Under the pieces are notes generated by a model, which had not been told where the DNA came from, did not search any database, and saw nothing but the letters and a program-made list of their open reading frames with translations. A stretch of DNA of 21,999 nt, taken from positions 1 through 21,999 of the forward strand of contig CAVAWT010000030.1 in NCBI GenBank assembly GCA_963592435.1. Direction: 5' to 3'. The stretch's first letter is position 1, and each line of letters starts with the position of its first letter. Source of the stretch: Phoenicibacter sp963592435. Lineage in GTDB: Bacteria; Actinomycetota; Coriobacteriia; Coriobacteriales; Eggerthellaceae. This document shows, one piece after another, positions 6,799 through 13,855 of the stretch. A program made the position numbers and the translations under genes.

Positions 6799-6840
6799 GT
6801 CTGACACCCCTTGCTTAGAATTATAAATATGTCTGACACC
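6797..6840 (-). repeat. Two GGTGTCAGACAT words between folD and tsaE
   Basis: Exact copies at 6829-6840 and 6797-6808, both reading GGTGTCAGACAT on the minus strand and 32 bp apart. They lie in the 67-bp folD-tsaE gap, which is unusually wide for this array. The downstream copy overlaps the tsaE start codon. Base-paired to each other they would form a stem just upstream of tsaE that includes its ribosome site. Confidence 0.85.
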
Positions 6841-6865
6841 ATTGTTTTCATAAAAAATGTAAATG

Positions 6866-7684
6866 TTATTGCGAAGCCCTGCAAACTGCACGTAACAAAA
6901 CGGATGTTGTTACACTTCCTACTCCTCGAGGAACTGGAGTTATCGCCCCAACAACAGGCTCAACTGTTTCAAAATCGACATCGCCGACGAGATTTCCGTC
7001 ATCATCAACGTTAGTTCCAACATCAATGACAACTTGTCCTTCTGAGAAATAATCTGCACCATAAGCCTTTGGTTGCCCTGTTGCCAACACGACGACGTCT
7101 GCGCGTTTTGTTATTTCACAAAGGTCACAAGTGCAAGAGTGAGCTATTGTCACAGTTGCATTTTTGTTTAAGAGCAACATTGAAAGAGGCTTCCCGACAA
7201 CTTCTGATCGTCCAACAATAACAACGTTTTGGCCTGCTACGTCAATTTCGTAAAAGTTGAGAATCTCAACAACACTTAGCGCAGTAGCGGGAGCAAATTT
7301 TGGATTTTTAGAAACATAAACTGCGGCAGAGCCCTGCTTAGAAATGCAATCGATGTCTTTTTCTGCGCTCAAAAATTTTTTCAATAGATCGACATCAATT
7401 TGAAGAGGAAGTGGCTGAAAAATGAGAAAGCCGTCAACTTCGTCAGAAGAAGTCACGCGATCGATTTCTTCAAAAAAGTCATCTTCTGAAACATCAGAGT
7501 CCATATGGCACTGCAAAACAGCAATTTTGTGTTCATCTGCTTTTTTAACAAGCATGTTTTCATAAGAAACAGAAGCAGGATCGTCGCCCACCCTGATGAG
7601 TGCTAATGTTGCGTCGTTTTTTCTTGAATCAATTTGCTGATAAATCACATCAGCAACTGGTTTTCCTAAAAGAAGCTTTGCCAT
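6866..7684 (-). CDS. folD: Methylenetetrahydrofolate dehydrogenase (FolD family, probably dehydrogenase only)
   Basis: A 272-residue FolD-family enzyme that interconverts methylene- and methenyl-THF using NAD(P). The substrate domain has DDPASVSYENMLVKKADE and FQPLP. The dinucleotide domain has VVIVGRSEVVGKPLSMLLL, IDVG and TPVPRGVGS. An ungapped alignment to my memory of E. coli FolD puts Leu45 where the catalytic Lys (K54 E. coli, K56 human) should be and Phe89 at the active-site Gln. The usual PVPGGVGPMT has become PVPRGVGSVT. Lys and Gln serve mainly the cyclohydrolase reaction, so this protein may be a dehydrogenase only. Its neighbour fchA, 6 bp upstream, would supply cyclohydrolase activity. 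A Tyr-Glu-x-x-x-x-Lys pattern occurs in clostridial relatives. Confidence 0.88.
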   Translation of the reverse strand: MAKLLLGKPVADVIYQQIDSRKNDATLALIRVGDDPASVSYENMLVKKADEHKIAVLQCHMDSDVSEDDFFEEIDRVTSSDEVDGFLIFQPLPLQIDVDLLKKFLSAEKDIDCISKQGSAAVYVSKNPKFAPATALSVVEILNFYEIDVAGQNVVIVGRSEVVGKPLSMLLLNKNATVTIAHSCTCDLCEITKRADVVVLATGQPKAYGADYFSEGQVVIDVGTNVDDDGNLVGDVDFETVEPVVGAITPVPRGVGSVTTSVLLRAVCRASQ

Positions 7685-7690
7685 AAAGAC

Positions 7691-8326
7691 CTAAACCAAT
7701 CTGTATGCATCAATTTTGTCAGCAACAGTCGCATAAACTGCATCTGAGGCACGAATGCCTTCCTCGCAGAGGTTGTCAGCCAACGCTTTGAACTGGGCAA
7801 CCTTTTCTTGATCTGAAAACAGGCGCACGTTAACATAAACATTTAGGCTGGCAGAAATGAGTGCAGCTTTTGCCATTGAAGTGGCGCAACCAACATCAGA
7901 GACAGCCAGCTTTGAACCATTATTGGCAAGATAGTCACATTCTTCAATAACGTCAATGCACTTTTGCATGATCTCCAGTGGCACAGAACACGCAAGGACA
8001 AGCGCGTCATCCATTTTCTTATTCCGAAGCTCGCCTTTTGGCAACTTCATCGCTTTTGCGACAGGCTCAAACGACTTGGCATCCTCGTCGACAAGAATGA
8101 GAAGATCGCTGTTAATCTCGTTTAGCCTGTTGACAGATGCTTCAAGCGCGCCTCTAATTGAGTCGAATTTGTCGTTTGCATAAGTCAAGTTTGCAACCAT
8201 CGAAGCACACGCTCCAGCTAGAGCACCACAATATGCAGAAGCAGCTCCACCGCCAGGCGTTGCGTCTCCTGAACTTAAACGCTCAACAAAACATGTGTCA
8301 ATAGTCAAACCGTTGTCTTCACTCAT
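7691..8326 (-). CDS. fchA: Methenyltetrahydrofolate cyclohydrolase / formiminotransferase-cyclodeaminase-like protein
   Basis: A 211-residue all-helical protein of the FTCD cyclodeaminase family. Visible family blocks are SGDATPGGGAASAYCGALAGA near residues 19-39, DEDAKSFEPVAKAMKLPK near 80-97, and GSKLAVSDVGCATSMAKAAL, then LNVYVN, in the C-terminal half. Members either release ammonia from formimino-THF or hydrolyse methenyl-THF to 10-formyl-THF (FchA). Its position between fhs and folD, with no formiminotransferase or histidine-degradation gene, favours the FchA role. The ATG has AAGGGG 8 bases upstream. Gaps are 12 bp to fhs and 6 bp to folD. Confidence 0.88.
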   Translation of the reverse strand: MSEDNGLTIDTCFVERLSSGDATPGGGAASAYCGALAGACASMVANLTYANDKFDSIRGALEASVNRLNEINSDLLILVDEDAKSFEPVAKAMKLPKGELRNKKMDDALVLACSVPLEIMQKCIDVIEECDYLANNGSKLAVSDVGCATSMAKAALISASLNVYVNVRLFSDQEKVAQFKALADNLCEEGIRASDAVYATVADKIDAYRLV

Positions 8327-8338
8327 TAGTTATTCCCC

Positions 8339-10024
8339 TTAGAAAAGACCTGATATTTGTCCGTTTTCGTCAACGTCAAACTGTTTTGCGGCAGGGTTTT
8401 TGCCGAGACCTGGCATCGTCATGATGTTGCCAGAATAAACTACGACAAAACCAGCACCATTTGAAACTTTTACGTCGCGAACTGAAACTTTGAAATTGCG
8501 AGGAGCTCCAAGCAGAGTTGCATTGTCGCTAAAGGAATATTGCGTTTTTGCAATGCACACTGGCATTTTATCGCAACCAAGTTCGTGCAATTTTTTCAAG
8601 GATTTCTTCGCTTTTGCTTCAAAGACAACACCATCAGCATGATATATCTTCTTAGCTATCGCTTCGATTTTTTCTTCAATTGATTCGTCGTTAGCATATG
8701 CTAACTCAAAATCGTCATTGGGCGTTTCGCACAATTCAACAACCTTGTTTGCGAGATCCACTCCCCCATCAGAGCCTTTCGCCCACACTTCGCTTAACAC
8801 GACATCAACGCCTTTTTCTTTGCATGCCTCCTCAATCGCCTGAAGTTCAGCCCGTGTGTCAGTTGGGAAAGCGTTGATTGCGACAACGCAAGGCAAATGA
8901 TAGACTTGCTTGATGTTGTCAATATGTTGCATCAAGTTAGGAAGACCAGCTTTCAGAGCTTCAACGTTTTCAGCATTAAGGTCTGTTTTTGCAACTCCAC
9001 CATGGAATTTTAGTGCACGAACAGTCGCAACAAGAACAACACAATCAGGTTTTAGATCGTTCATTCTGCACTTTATGTCTAGGAATTTTTCTGCGCCTAG
9101 GTCTGCGCCGAATCCTGCTTCTGTTATGCAAAAATCCGATGTTGCAAGCGCAGTCTTTGTTGCTATGACGGAATTGCAACCGTGCGCGATGTTTGCAAAA
9201 GGACCGCCATGGATGATTGCAGGCGTGCCTTCCAAAGTTTGAACAAGATTTGGAGCAAGAGCATCTTTTAAAAGCGCAGTCATTGCGCCTTGAGCTTGCA
9301 AGTCTCGGACATAGACTGGATCATCGCTTCTTGAATAGCCAATTATTATGTTTGAGAGTCGGTCTTTCAGATCAGAAACACTCGAAGCCAAACAAAAAAC
9401 TGCCATAACTTCGCTTGCCACAGTGATGTCAAAGCCATCTTCTCTTGGAACACCGTTGACAGCTCCACCGAGCCCGCAAACGATGTTTCTGAGCTGACGA
9501 TCGTTCATGTCAACACAACGCTTCCAAGTTATGTTCTTGACATCGATGTCAAGCTCATTACCATTTTGTATGTGAGCATCAATCATGGCTGCCAAGAGGT
9601 TATTCGCCGCCCCGATCGCATGAAAGTCACCAGTGAAATGAAGGTTTATGTCTTCCATTGGGACAACTTGAGCATGTCCGCCTCCAGCGGCACCACCTTT
9701 AATCCCAAAAACTGGTCCAAGCGACGGTTCGCGAAGAGCACAAGTTGCGCGTTTTCCAATTTTTCTCATGGCATCAGTCAAACCAACAGTAGTTGTCGTC
9801 TTTCCCTCTCCAGCAGGAGTGGGGTTAATTGCCGTTACCAAGACAAGCTTTCCCTGTTCGCTTTTATTAATTTTTTCACTGGCAACATTCAGGACAATTT
9901 TTGCAATTGAGTTTCCATATCTTTTAATGTCCGATTCGCGCAAACCAATTTTTTCAGCAACCCCACCAATATCTTCGGTTTCACACATCTGTGCAATTTC
10001 TATGTCGCTTCGAAACTCTGCCAA
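8339..10024 (-). CDS. fhs: Formate-tetrahydrofolate ligase (10-formyl-THF synthetase)
   Basis: A 561-residue cytosolic enzyme that makes 10-formyl-THF from formate, THF and ATP. The signatures are the P-loop region PTPAGEGKTTTT (Lys75), REPSLGPVFGIKGGAAGGGHAQV, INLHFTGDFHAI, ITWKRCVDMNDRQLR, EAGFGADLGAEKF and, near the C-terminus, MTMPGLGKNPAA. Length is normal for the family. The start is a TTG with GGAG 6 bases upstream. It is co-transcribed with fchA and folD as a complete formate-to-methylene-THF branch and follows coaX by 34 bp. Two perfect palindromes, an 18-mer at 9536-9553 and the 16-mer at 8690-8705, lie within the coding sequence, the latter as ELAYAN in a variable segment. Confidence 0.97.
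   Translation of the reverse strand: MAEFRSDIEIAQMCETEDIGGVAEKIGLRESDIKRYGNSIAKIVLNVASEKINKSEQGKLVLVTAINPTPAGEGKTTTTVGLTDAMRKIGKRATCALREPSLGPVFGIKGGAAGGGHAQVVPMEDINLHFTGDFHAIGAANNLLAAMIDAHIQNGNELDIDVKNITWKRCVDMNDRQLRNIVCGLGGAVNGVPREDGFDITVASEVMAVFCLASSVSDLKDRLSNIIIGYSRSDDPVYVRDLQAQGAMTALLKDALAPNLVQTLEGTPAIIHGGPFANIAHGCNSVIATKTALATSDFCITEAGFGADLGAEKFLDIKCRMNDLKPDCVVLVATVRALKFHGGVAKTDLNAENVEALKAGLPNLMQHIDNIKQVYHLPCVVAINAFPTDTRAELQAIEEACKEKGVDVVLSEVWAKGSDGGVDLANKVVELCETPNDDFELAYANDESIEEKIEAIAKKIYHADGVVFEAKAKKSLKKLHELGCDKMPVCIAKTQYSFSDNATLLGAPRNFKVSVRDVKVSNGAGFVVVYSGNIMTMPGLGKNPAAKQFDVDENGQISGLF
8690..8705. repeat. 16-bp perfect palindrome GTTAGCATATGCTAAC in fhs
   Basis: The same 16-mer as at 6246-6261. 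It is read in the same frame as ELAYAN (residues about 440-445), in a surface-variable part of formate-THF ligase where other members lack this sequence as far as I recall. Confidence 0.85.
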
Positions 10025-10058
10025 GGGCGTCTCCTTACTTTGATTAAAATTTTATAAA

Positions 10059-10811
10059 TTAACGAACCACTCTATTAAGTATAAAGTTCAAACCCTTCAA
10101 AGTTAACAACGAATCGGCGAAGTCGACTGTTTGGCACAGTGGCGCAACAAGGTTACAAAATCCACCAGATGCAACAACTGTAACTTTTTTTTGAACGTGT
10201 TCAGGCAAAGTTGATTTAATGTGATTAACAAGTCCATCTATCCTTGCAGCTTCTCCAAACAAAAGACCACTTTGTATGGAAGCCTCCGTGCTTTTTCCGA
10301 TGACATGTTCAGGAACTTGCAAACGAACGTCAGGCAAAGCAGAAGCAAACTCCGAGAGCGATTTCATTCCTGACCAAACGCCTGTCATAATGATGCCACC
10401 TTCGAATGTTCCACATTCATTTACATACTCAATGTTTGTTGCTGTGCCAAAATCGACTACTATTGCTGGAGTCCCATAAAACTCCTTCACGCCAATTGCG
10501 TCTGCAATCCTGTCTGCTCCAACTTTCGCTTCGTCGTCAACGTTAAAAGAAATTAATGATTCAACAATTTCTGAGGTGACAACAACAGGATCTATCCCCC
10601 ATCTCTCACGAATTTCTTCCTTCCATTCACGAGTTTTCTCTTTAACAACGCTTGATATGATTGCTTGCGAAAAATCGTATCGCTTGGCACCTTCAAAAAA
10701 GTCGTGCGCATAGTTAATGGACGAAGCACGGACAGATTCGACGACGTCTGTGCCTTCTGCGATCCCTGCACAAGTGTCAGTGTTTCCTATGTCAACCAAC
10801 AATGATGTCAT
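10059..10811 (-). CDS. coaX: Type III pantothenate kinase
   Basis: A 250-residue ASKHA-fold kinase for the first step of coenzyme A synthesis (pantothenate to 4'-phosphopantothenate). Asp7 lies in the DIGNTDT phosphate-binding loop. The catalytic Asp100 is in KVGADRIADAIG. VVDFGTATNIEYV and FEGGIIMTG complete the set, although the usual GTATTxD reads GTATNIE and GGxIxPG reads GGIIMTG. It begins 9 bp after the NYN-domain gene and precedes fhs by 34 bp. CoaX needs a monovalent cation and is not feedback-inhibited by CoA. That is known for the family and not seen here. Confidence 0.93.
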   Translation of the reverse strand: MTSLLVDIGNTDTCAGIAEGTDVVESVRASSINYAHDFFEGAKRYDFSQAIISSVVKEKTREWKEEIRERWGIDPVVVTSEIVESLISFNVDDEAKVGADRIADAIGVKEFYGTPAIVVDFGTATNIEYVNECGTFEGGIIMTGVWSGMKSLSEFASALPDVRLQVPEHVIGKSTEASIQSGLLFGEAARIDGLVNHIKSTLPEHVQKKVTVVASGGFCNLVAPLCQTVDFADSLLTLKGLNFILNRVVR

Positions 10812-10820
10812 GTTTTAACT

Positions 10821-11351
10821 TTAAGCGTCTCTCAAAGCTTTTAACTTCTCCAACACATCACCTGGAATTGCAGATGCTATCGTCGGCTTAACTGACGGCT
10901 TAACTTGCTCATCTTGCGCTTCATCTGTCCTTAATGCAAGCATCTCTCTGCAAAAATCGCGCGATGACATTCGAGTAACGCCCCAGCCCATGACCGAGTT
11001 TTGTATGCTCGCGTCACTTGAGACGACTGTGACATTTTTGTTCTTTTCTCTCTCTGATCTTGCAATTTCAATGACAGTTTGATCAGCATCCTTGCCAGCC
11101 TTTGAAAAAACAATTTTCACTTGACCAACATTTTCAGTGTGACCGTCAGAGAATTGATTTTTGGTGCCGTCATAAACAATCGTCGCCAGAGCGTCTCCTC
11201 CACAAAAAAAAGCTACATCGTTTAAAAGGATCTCGCGTGCATTGTTAAAAGAATCGTCTGTCCAGTCTGGTCCAGTCAAATGAGAATAGGCAGGACCAGA
11301 TCGCAAAACGTTGTAGCCATCAATTATGAATACTTTTTTATGAGAGACCAT
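10821..11351 (-). CDS. NYN-domain (YacP/Rae1-like) RNA-binding or ribonuclease protein
   Basis: A 176-residue protein of the YacP-type NYN (PIN-like) family. IIDGYNVLRSG (Asp11) opens the nuclease fold. ATIVYDG, VFSKAGKDADQTVIEIA and VTVVSSDASIQNSVMGWGV carry the other acidic residues expected in the active site. The tail (about 140-176) is low-complexity and ends in a helix. It starts inside the rlmB gene with a 14-bp overlap, as yacP-type genes often follow the TrmH-family gene in Gram-positive bacteria, so a role in ribosome or mRNA processing is likely. B. subtilis Rae1 of this family cleaves mRNA in the ribosomal A site. Orthology here is only inferred. Confidence 0.85.
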   Translation of the reverse strand: MVSHKKVFIIDGYNVLRSGPAYSHLTGPDWTDDSFNNAREILLNDVAFFCGGDALATIVYDGTKNQFSDGHTENVGQVKIVFSKAGKDADQTVIEIARSEREKNKNVTVVSSDASIQNSVMGWGVTRMSSRDFCREMLALRTDEAQDEQVKPSVKPTIASAIPGDVLEKLKALRDA

Positions 11352-12081
11352 TTTGTCTCACCCACTCATACATAAAAACAGTAGAGGCTTGCGCCACGTT
11401 TAAGGATGAAATAACTCCTAGTTGTGGAAGTTTAAAAGTGTCATCACAAGTTTTAAAAACAAGGTCTGAGATGCCTTTTTCTTCATTTCCCAAAACAAGA
11501 GCGATTCTGCCTTCCAAATTTGCAGCCCACATCAAATTGTCAGAATGTTCGCTTGCACCAACAACCCAAAACCCTTGATCTTTCAAGAATTCGAGGGTTC
11601 TAGCTATGTTTGAAACCTGAGCAATTGGCATGTGAGTTACAGCGCCAGCTGACGTTTTGTAGACTGCCGAAGTAACACTTGCACTCCTTGCATTAGGAAT
11701 CACAACGCAACGAGCGCCCACGCTCTCTGCACTTCTTATTATTGCTCCCAAATTACCAACGTCTGTTATATGATCACAAACAACGACGAGCGAAGGTGAC
11801 TCGTCATCAATCACTTCCTCGATGTTTGAATATGAAAAAGGAGAAACATAGGCAACAATTCCCTGAGTGTTTGCCTCTTTTGCAACTTTTGAAAGTTGTT
11901 TAGGTGCGACGTAACGAACTTCAATGCCTTTTTTTTGAACATGTTCAATAATTCTCTTTAGGAGACTGTCTCTCTCAGCATTATCAGCGATCAAGACAGA
12001 CTTTATCTCAATACCAGAGAGAAGCGATTCTAAAACGGGACGCTTGCCTATGATCAAATCTTGTTTGTTGTTGTTCTTCAA
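11338..12081 (-). CDS. rlmB: 23S rRNA (guanosine-2'-O-)-methyltransferase, TrmH/RlmB family
   Basis: A 247-residue SPOUT-class methyltransferase. Residues 1-75 form the N-terminal substrate-binding domain (IIGKRPVLESLLSG). The knotted catalytic domain shows motif 1 DHITDVGNLGAIIRSAESVGA, motif 2 IALVLGNEEKGIS and motif 3 SSLNVAQASTVFMYE. These match the enzymes that methylate G2251 of 23S rRNA. Motif 1 reads DVGN where DPxN is usual. The start is a TTG only 3 bp after proS, without a clear ribosome site, so translation is probably coupled, and a second TTG eight codons on is possible. The next gene starts within its last 14 bp. Confidence 0.9.
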   Translation of the reverse strand: MKNNNKQDLIIGKRPVLESLLSGIEIKSVLIADNAERDSLLKRIIEHVQKKGIEVRYVAPKQLSKVAKEANTQGIVAYVSPFSYSNIEEVIDDESPSLVVVCDHITDVGNLGAIIRSAESVGARCVVIPNARSASVTSAVYKTSAGAVTHMPIAQVSNIARTLEFLKDQGFWVVGASEHSDNLMWAANLEGRIALVLGNEEKGISDLVFKTCDDTFKLPQLGVISSLNVAQASTVFMYEWVRQNGLS

Positions 12082-12084
12082 AAT

Positions 12085-13830
12085 TTAGAAATCAGAAAAA
12101 ATGTCGGTTGCGCCCATATCTAAGTTCAAGAGACGCGCGTGTGCAGATTCGAGCTTTTCTGCTAACTCACCTGCTGGAATGGTTGAGCGAACGCCAGTTG
12201 ATCGAACCTTAAACTCAATCTCGCCTGCTTCTATTCCTTTTTTCCCAACGATGATTTGCAAAGGCCATCCGATGAGGTCTGCATCTGCAAACTTAACACC
12301 TGGACGCTCTGCTCTGTCATCAAGAACAACCTCAAAGCCTGAATTAACACAATCTTCAGCAATTTTTGCTGCTGCTTCCAAAACGTAATCTTCCTTGCCA
12401 ATCGCAAGGACACAAATGTGAGCAGGAGCAACAGAGACTGGCCATTTGATGCCATCATCATCGAAGTGTTGTTCAACAATTGCCGCCAAAGTTCTCGTGA
12501 CACCAATTCCATAACAGCCCATAATAAATGGCTGTTGCTTACCGTCTTCATCGAGATAATATGCTTTCATGCTCTCTGAATACTTTGTTCCAAGCTGGAA
12601 CACTTGGCTCACCTCAATGCCCCTGTCTCCTTGCAAAGGCTTGCCACACTCTGGACATTTATCCCCTGGCTTTGTAACACAGAGATCTGCCCACGCGTCC
12701 ACGACAAAATCATCGCCATGTTTAGCACCAATATAGTGGTAATTATCTTCATTAGCACCAACAATCCATCTGTCAACAGCCTTTAATGAATTGTCTGCAA
12801 TAACCTTAATGCCTTTCGGCAAACCAACAGGTCCCATCGAGCCTTTCTGAAGACCCAACTCTTGCATTTCTTCATCAGTTAAAATCTCAAAGCCAGGAAC
12901 AGCACGCGCTGCCTTAATCTCATTGACTTCATGATCTCCTGGAACAAAAAGAACATAGACTTCTCCACTTTCCGATTTTCCAGAAAGTGCCTTCATCGTT
13001 TGATTTTCATCTACGTGCAGAAATTCTGCCAACTCTTCAATTGTGTGAATGCCTGGCGTATGGATTTTCTCAAGCTCATCTGCAATGAATCCTTTTGCTT
13101 CACAAATGCAGTCACCTGCTTCGACGTTTGCAGCATATCCACAATCACAATGAACAAGCTCAGCTTCTCCAGTGCTTGCAAGCGCCATGAACTCAGTTGT
13201 CACTTTTCCACCAATTTGACCAGAGTCAGCCTCAACTCCACGCCATTTTAAGCCACATCTGTCACAAACGATCCCATAAGCTTTGCTCATCTCATCATAC
13301 GTTTCTTGCAATGACTCTTGGCTTGCGTGGAATGAATAGGCATCTTTCATAATGAACTCTCGACCTCGCAAAAGTCCAAAACGAGGGCGAATTTCGTCTC
13401 TATATTTAGTTTGAATTTGATAAAGATTGCAAGGCAGTTGTTTATAAGAATTAAGCTCGTTTTTTACAAGATTTGTAACAACTTCTTCATGAGTTGGTCC
13501 CAAGCAATACATGTGATCATGACGGTCCACTAGGCGCATGAGCTCAGGTCCATAATCATCCCACCTGCCAGATTCTTGCCAAAGATCGGCTGGTTGCAGA
13601 GCAGGCATCAAAATTTCTTGAGAACCTGCTGCGTCCATCTCTTCGCGAATGATAGCTTCAATTTTGTTTAAAACCATCTTCCCTAAAGGCAAAAATGTGT
13701 AGATCCCACTGGAAGTTTTGCGCAAGAAAGCGCCACGAGTCAAAAGTTTGTGCGACTCAATGTCTGCATCGTTTGGTGTTTCTTTTAAAGTTGGAGCATA
13801 AAGCTTCGACATCAACTTATAATTTGCCAT
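12085..13830 (-). CDS. proS: Prolyl-tRNA synthetase, bacterial type with editing insert
   Basis: A 581-residue class II aminoacyl-tRNA synthetase. Motif 1 lies in ILMPALQPADLWQESGRW, motif 2 in YRDEIRPRFGLLRGREFIMKDAYSF, and motif 3 in GCYGIGVTRTLAAIVEQ. Between motifs 2 and 3 is the INS editing domain (about 225-390), which removes mischarged Ala. That insert together with the C-terminal anticodon-binding domain (about 470-565) marks the bacterial form. Two pairs of cysteines (CDCGYAANVEAGDC and CPECGKP) flank parts of the insert and could hold a metal. AAAGGA lies 5 bases before the ATG. It sits 25 bp after ispG, an order common in actinobacteria (rseP-ispG-proS). Confidence 0.97.
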   Translation of the reverse strand: MANYKLMSKLYAPTLKETPNDADIESHKLLTRGAFLRKTSSGIYTFLPLGKMVLNKIEAIIREEMDAAGSQEILMPALQPADLWQESGRWDDYGPELMRLVDRHDHMYCLGPTHEEVVTNLVKNELNSYKQLPCNLYQIQTKYRDEIRPRFGLLRGREFIMKDAYSFHASQESLQETYDEMSKAYGIVCDRCGLKWRGVEADSGQIGGKVTTEFMALASTGEAELVHCDCGYAANVEAGDCICEAKGFIADELEKIHTPGIHTIEELAEFLHVDENQTMKALSGKSESGEVYVLFVPGDHEVNEIKAARAVPGFEILTDEEMQELGLQKGSMGPVGLPKGIKVIADNSLKAVDRWIVGANEDNYHYIGAKHGDDFVVDAWADLCVTKPGDKCPECGKPLQGDRGIEVSQVFQLGTKYSESMKAYYLDEDGKQQPFIMGCYGIGVTRTLAAIVEQHFDDDGIKWPVSVAPAHICVLAIGKEDYVLEAAAKIAEDCVNSGFEVVLDDRAERPGVKFADADLIGWPLQIIVGKKGIEAGEIEFKVRSTGVRSTIPAGELAEKLESAHARLLNLDMGATDIFSDF

Positions 13831-13855
13831 AATTTCCTTTTCTACCTTCCAGTTG

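Noticed and set aside
6331..6891. Longer tsaE start at 6891
   Set aside because: It would overlap folD, adds 31 residues not found in TsaE proteins, and lacks a ribosome site. ATG 6798 has AAGGGG at 8 bases.
9585..9595. Possible further ATGGCTGCCAT word in fhs
   Set aside because: It reads ATGGCTGCCAA, so one arm is incomplete, and it encodes the LLAAMIDAHI block that is conserved in formate-THF ligases, so protein conservation explains it.
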